Source of the DNA: Cytophagales bacterium
GTDB lineage: Bacteria > Bacteroidota > Bacteroidia > Cytophagales > Cytophagaceae
Length of the DNA stretch: 6,701 nt
Assembly (NCBI GenBank): GCA_025360235.1
Contig: JANYCO010000303.1
Span: 1-6,701 of the forward strand
Direction: 5' to 3'
A model generated the notes under the pieces. It was not told where the DNA came from, did not search any database, and saw only the letters and a list, made by a program, of their open reading frames with translations. The stretch's first letter is position 1; each line of letters opens with the position of its first letter. The position numbers were made by a program, and so were the translations under genes. This document shows positions 6,401 through 6,701 of the stretch, in pieces.

Positions 6401-6701
6401 GTAGCACCAATCGTTGATGCTGCAAAAACATTGGGCAGCATGAATATGGGTGCATTGATCGTTTTTGCGAAAAGTTCCGAACTTAAATTTTATGCAGAAT
6501 CGGGTGATATTTTGGACGCAGAAATTTCAAAACGTTTATTAATTGCTATTTTTCAAAAAAACAGTCCGCTCCACGATGGAGCCGTGATCATTGAAAATAA
6601 CAGGATCAAAGCAGCACGTTGTATTCTTCCTGTTTCAGAGAACGACGAGATCCCTGCGAATTTTGGTCTTCGCCATCGTGCAGCCATAGGTATGACCGAG
6701 G
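6392..6701 (+). CDS. cdaA: Diadenylate cyclase (c-di-AMP synthase) CdaA, both ends missing
   Basis: The frame is open from 6392 (TAG at 6389-6391) to the window end and encodes about 103 residues of the DAC (DisA_N) domain, which condenses two ATP into c-di-AMP. Both catalytic signatures are present: DGA within SPLHDGAVIIENNRI (codons at 6575-6583) and RHR within GLRHRAAIGMTE (codons at 6671-6679). GALIVFAKSSELKFYAESG and SKRLLIAIFQKN match the surrounding fold of membrane-type CdaA rather than DisA. CdaA normally has about three N-terminal membrane helices and around 100 residues before this point; these are absent because of the junction with pheT. The C-terminus runs off the right edge. 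No start codon is supportable: internal ATGs, for example at 6440, lie inside the conserved domain. c-di-AMP controls potassium, osmotic and cell wall balance in bacteria that make it. Confidence 0.92.

Noticed and set aside
6390..6455. N-terminal 22 codons of an apparent pheT start at 6455
   Set aside because: These codons are the exact antisense of the cdaA coding sequence and resemble no part of PheT; they exist only because the frame stays open across the junction.

Overview
The window is an AT-rich chromosomal segment that looks like a member of the Bacteroidota. The DnaG and PheT sequences are of the Bacteroidota type (for example MCIAGVFGG in PheT and the CHC2 zinc finger context of DnaG). 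Two genes are preceded by TATCTTTA boxes, close to the TAnnTTTG -7 element known from this phylum. I cannot place it below phylum level with confidence.

Layout, left to right. Positions 1-524 (minus) hold the N-terminal part of a GT4-type glycosyltransferase that runs off the left edge; it appears to use a TTG start. Positions 641-1774 (minus) hold a complete second GT4-fold glycosyltransferase. Positions 1844-3793 (minus) hold DNA primase, dnaG. All three lie on the same strand with short gaps, so dnaG may read into a polysaccharide glycosyltransferase cluster. The 213 bp in front of dnaG (3794-4006) hold a divergent pair of promoter-like boxes and four copies of a 9-mer, TAWTAACAG. On the other side is a 51-codon plus-strand ORF (4007-4162) that may be translated from a leaderless transcript. 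The next gap (4163-4395) holds a small hairpin and a perfect 44-bp palindrome of REP-like appearance. Positions 4396-4842 (plus) encode a small secreted protein with a bulb-type (B-) lectin domain whose sugar-binding motif is degenerate. A 15-bp-arm hairpin at 4859-4909 separates it from the convergent pheT.

The right end is abnormal. pheT (phenylalanine-tRNA ligase beta subunit, minus) lacks its N-terminal part and ends near 6389. Within about 10 bases the plus strand begins to encode a diadenylate cyclase (CdaA, c-di-AMP synthase) that lacks its N-terminal membrane region and runs off the right edge. Two essential-type genes, each missing its 5' end and joined head to head, point to a deletion or inversion breakpoint or, at least as likely, a chimeric assembly or amplification junction. 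An apparent pheT start at 6455 is an artefact, because its first 22 codons are the antisense of cdaA.

The genes do not form one obvious system: replication (dnaG), translation (pheT), second-messenger synthesis (cdaA), surface polysaccharide synthesis (two glycosyltransferases) and a secreted lectin. I see no CRISPR array, tRNA, rRNA, transposase or clear defence system. The items most worth a second look are the pheT/cdaA junction, the 44-bp palindrome, the degenerate secreted lectin and the regulatory-looking region between dnaG and the small ORF.
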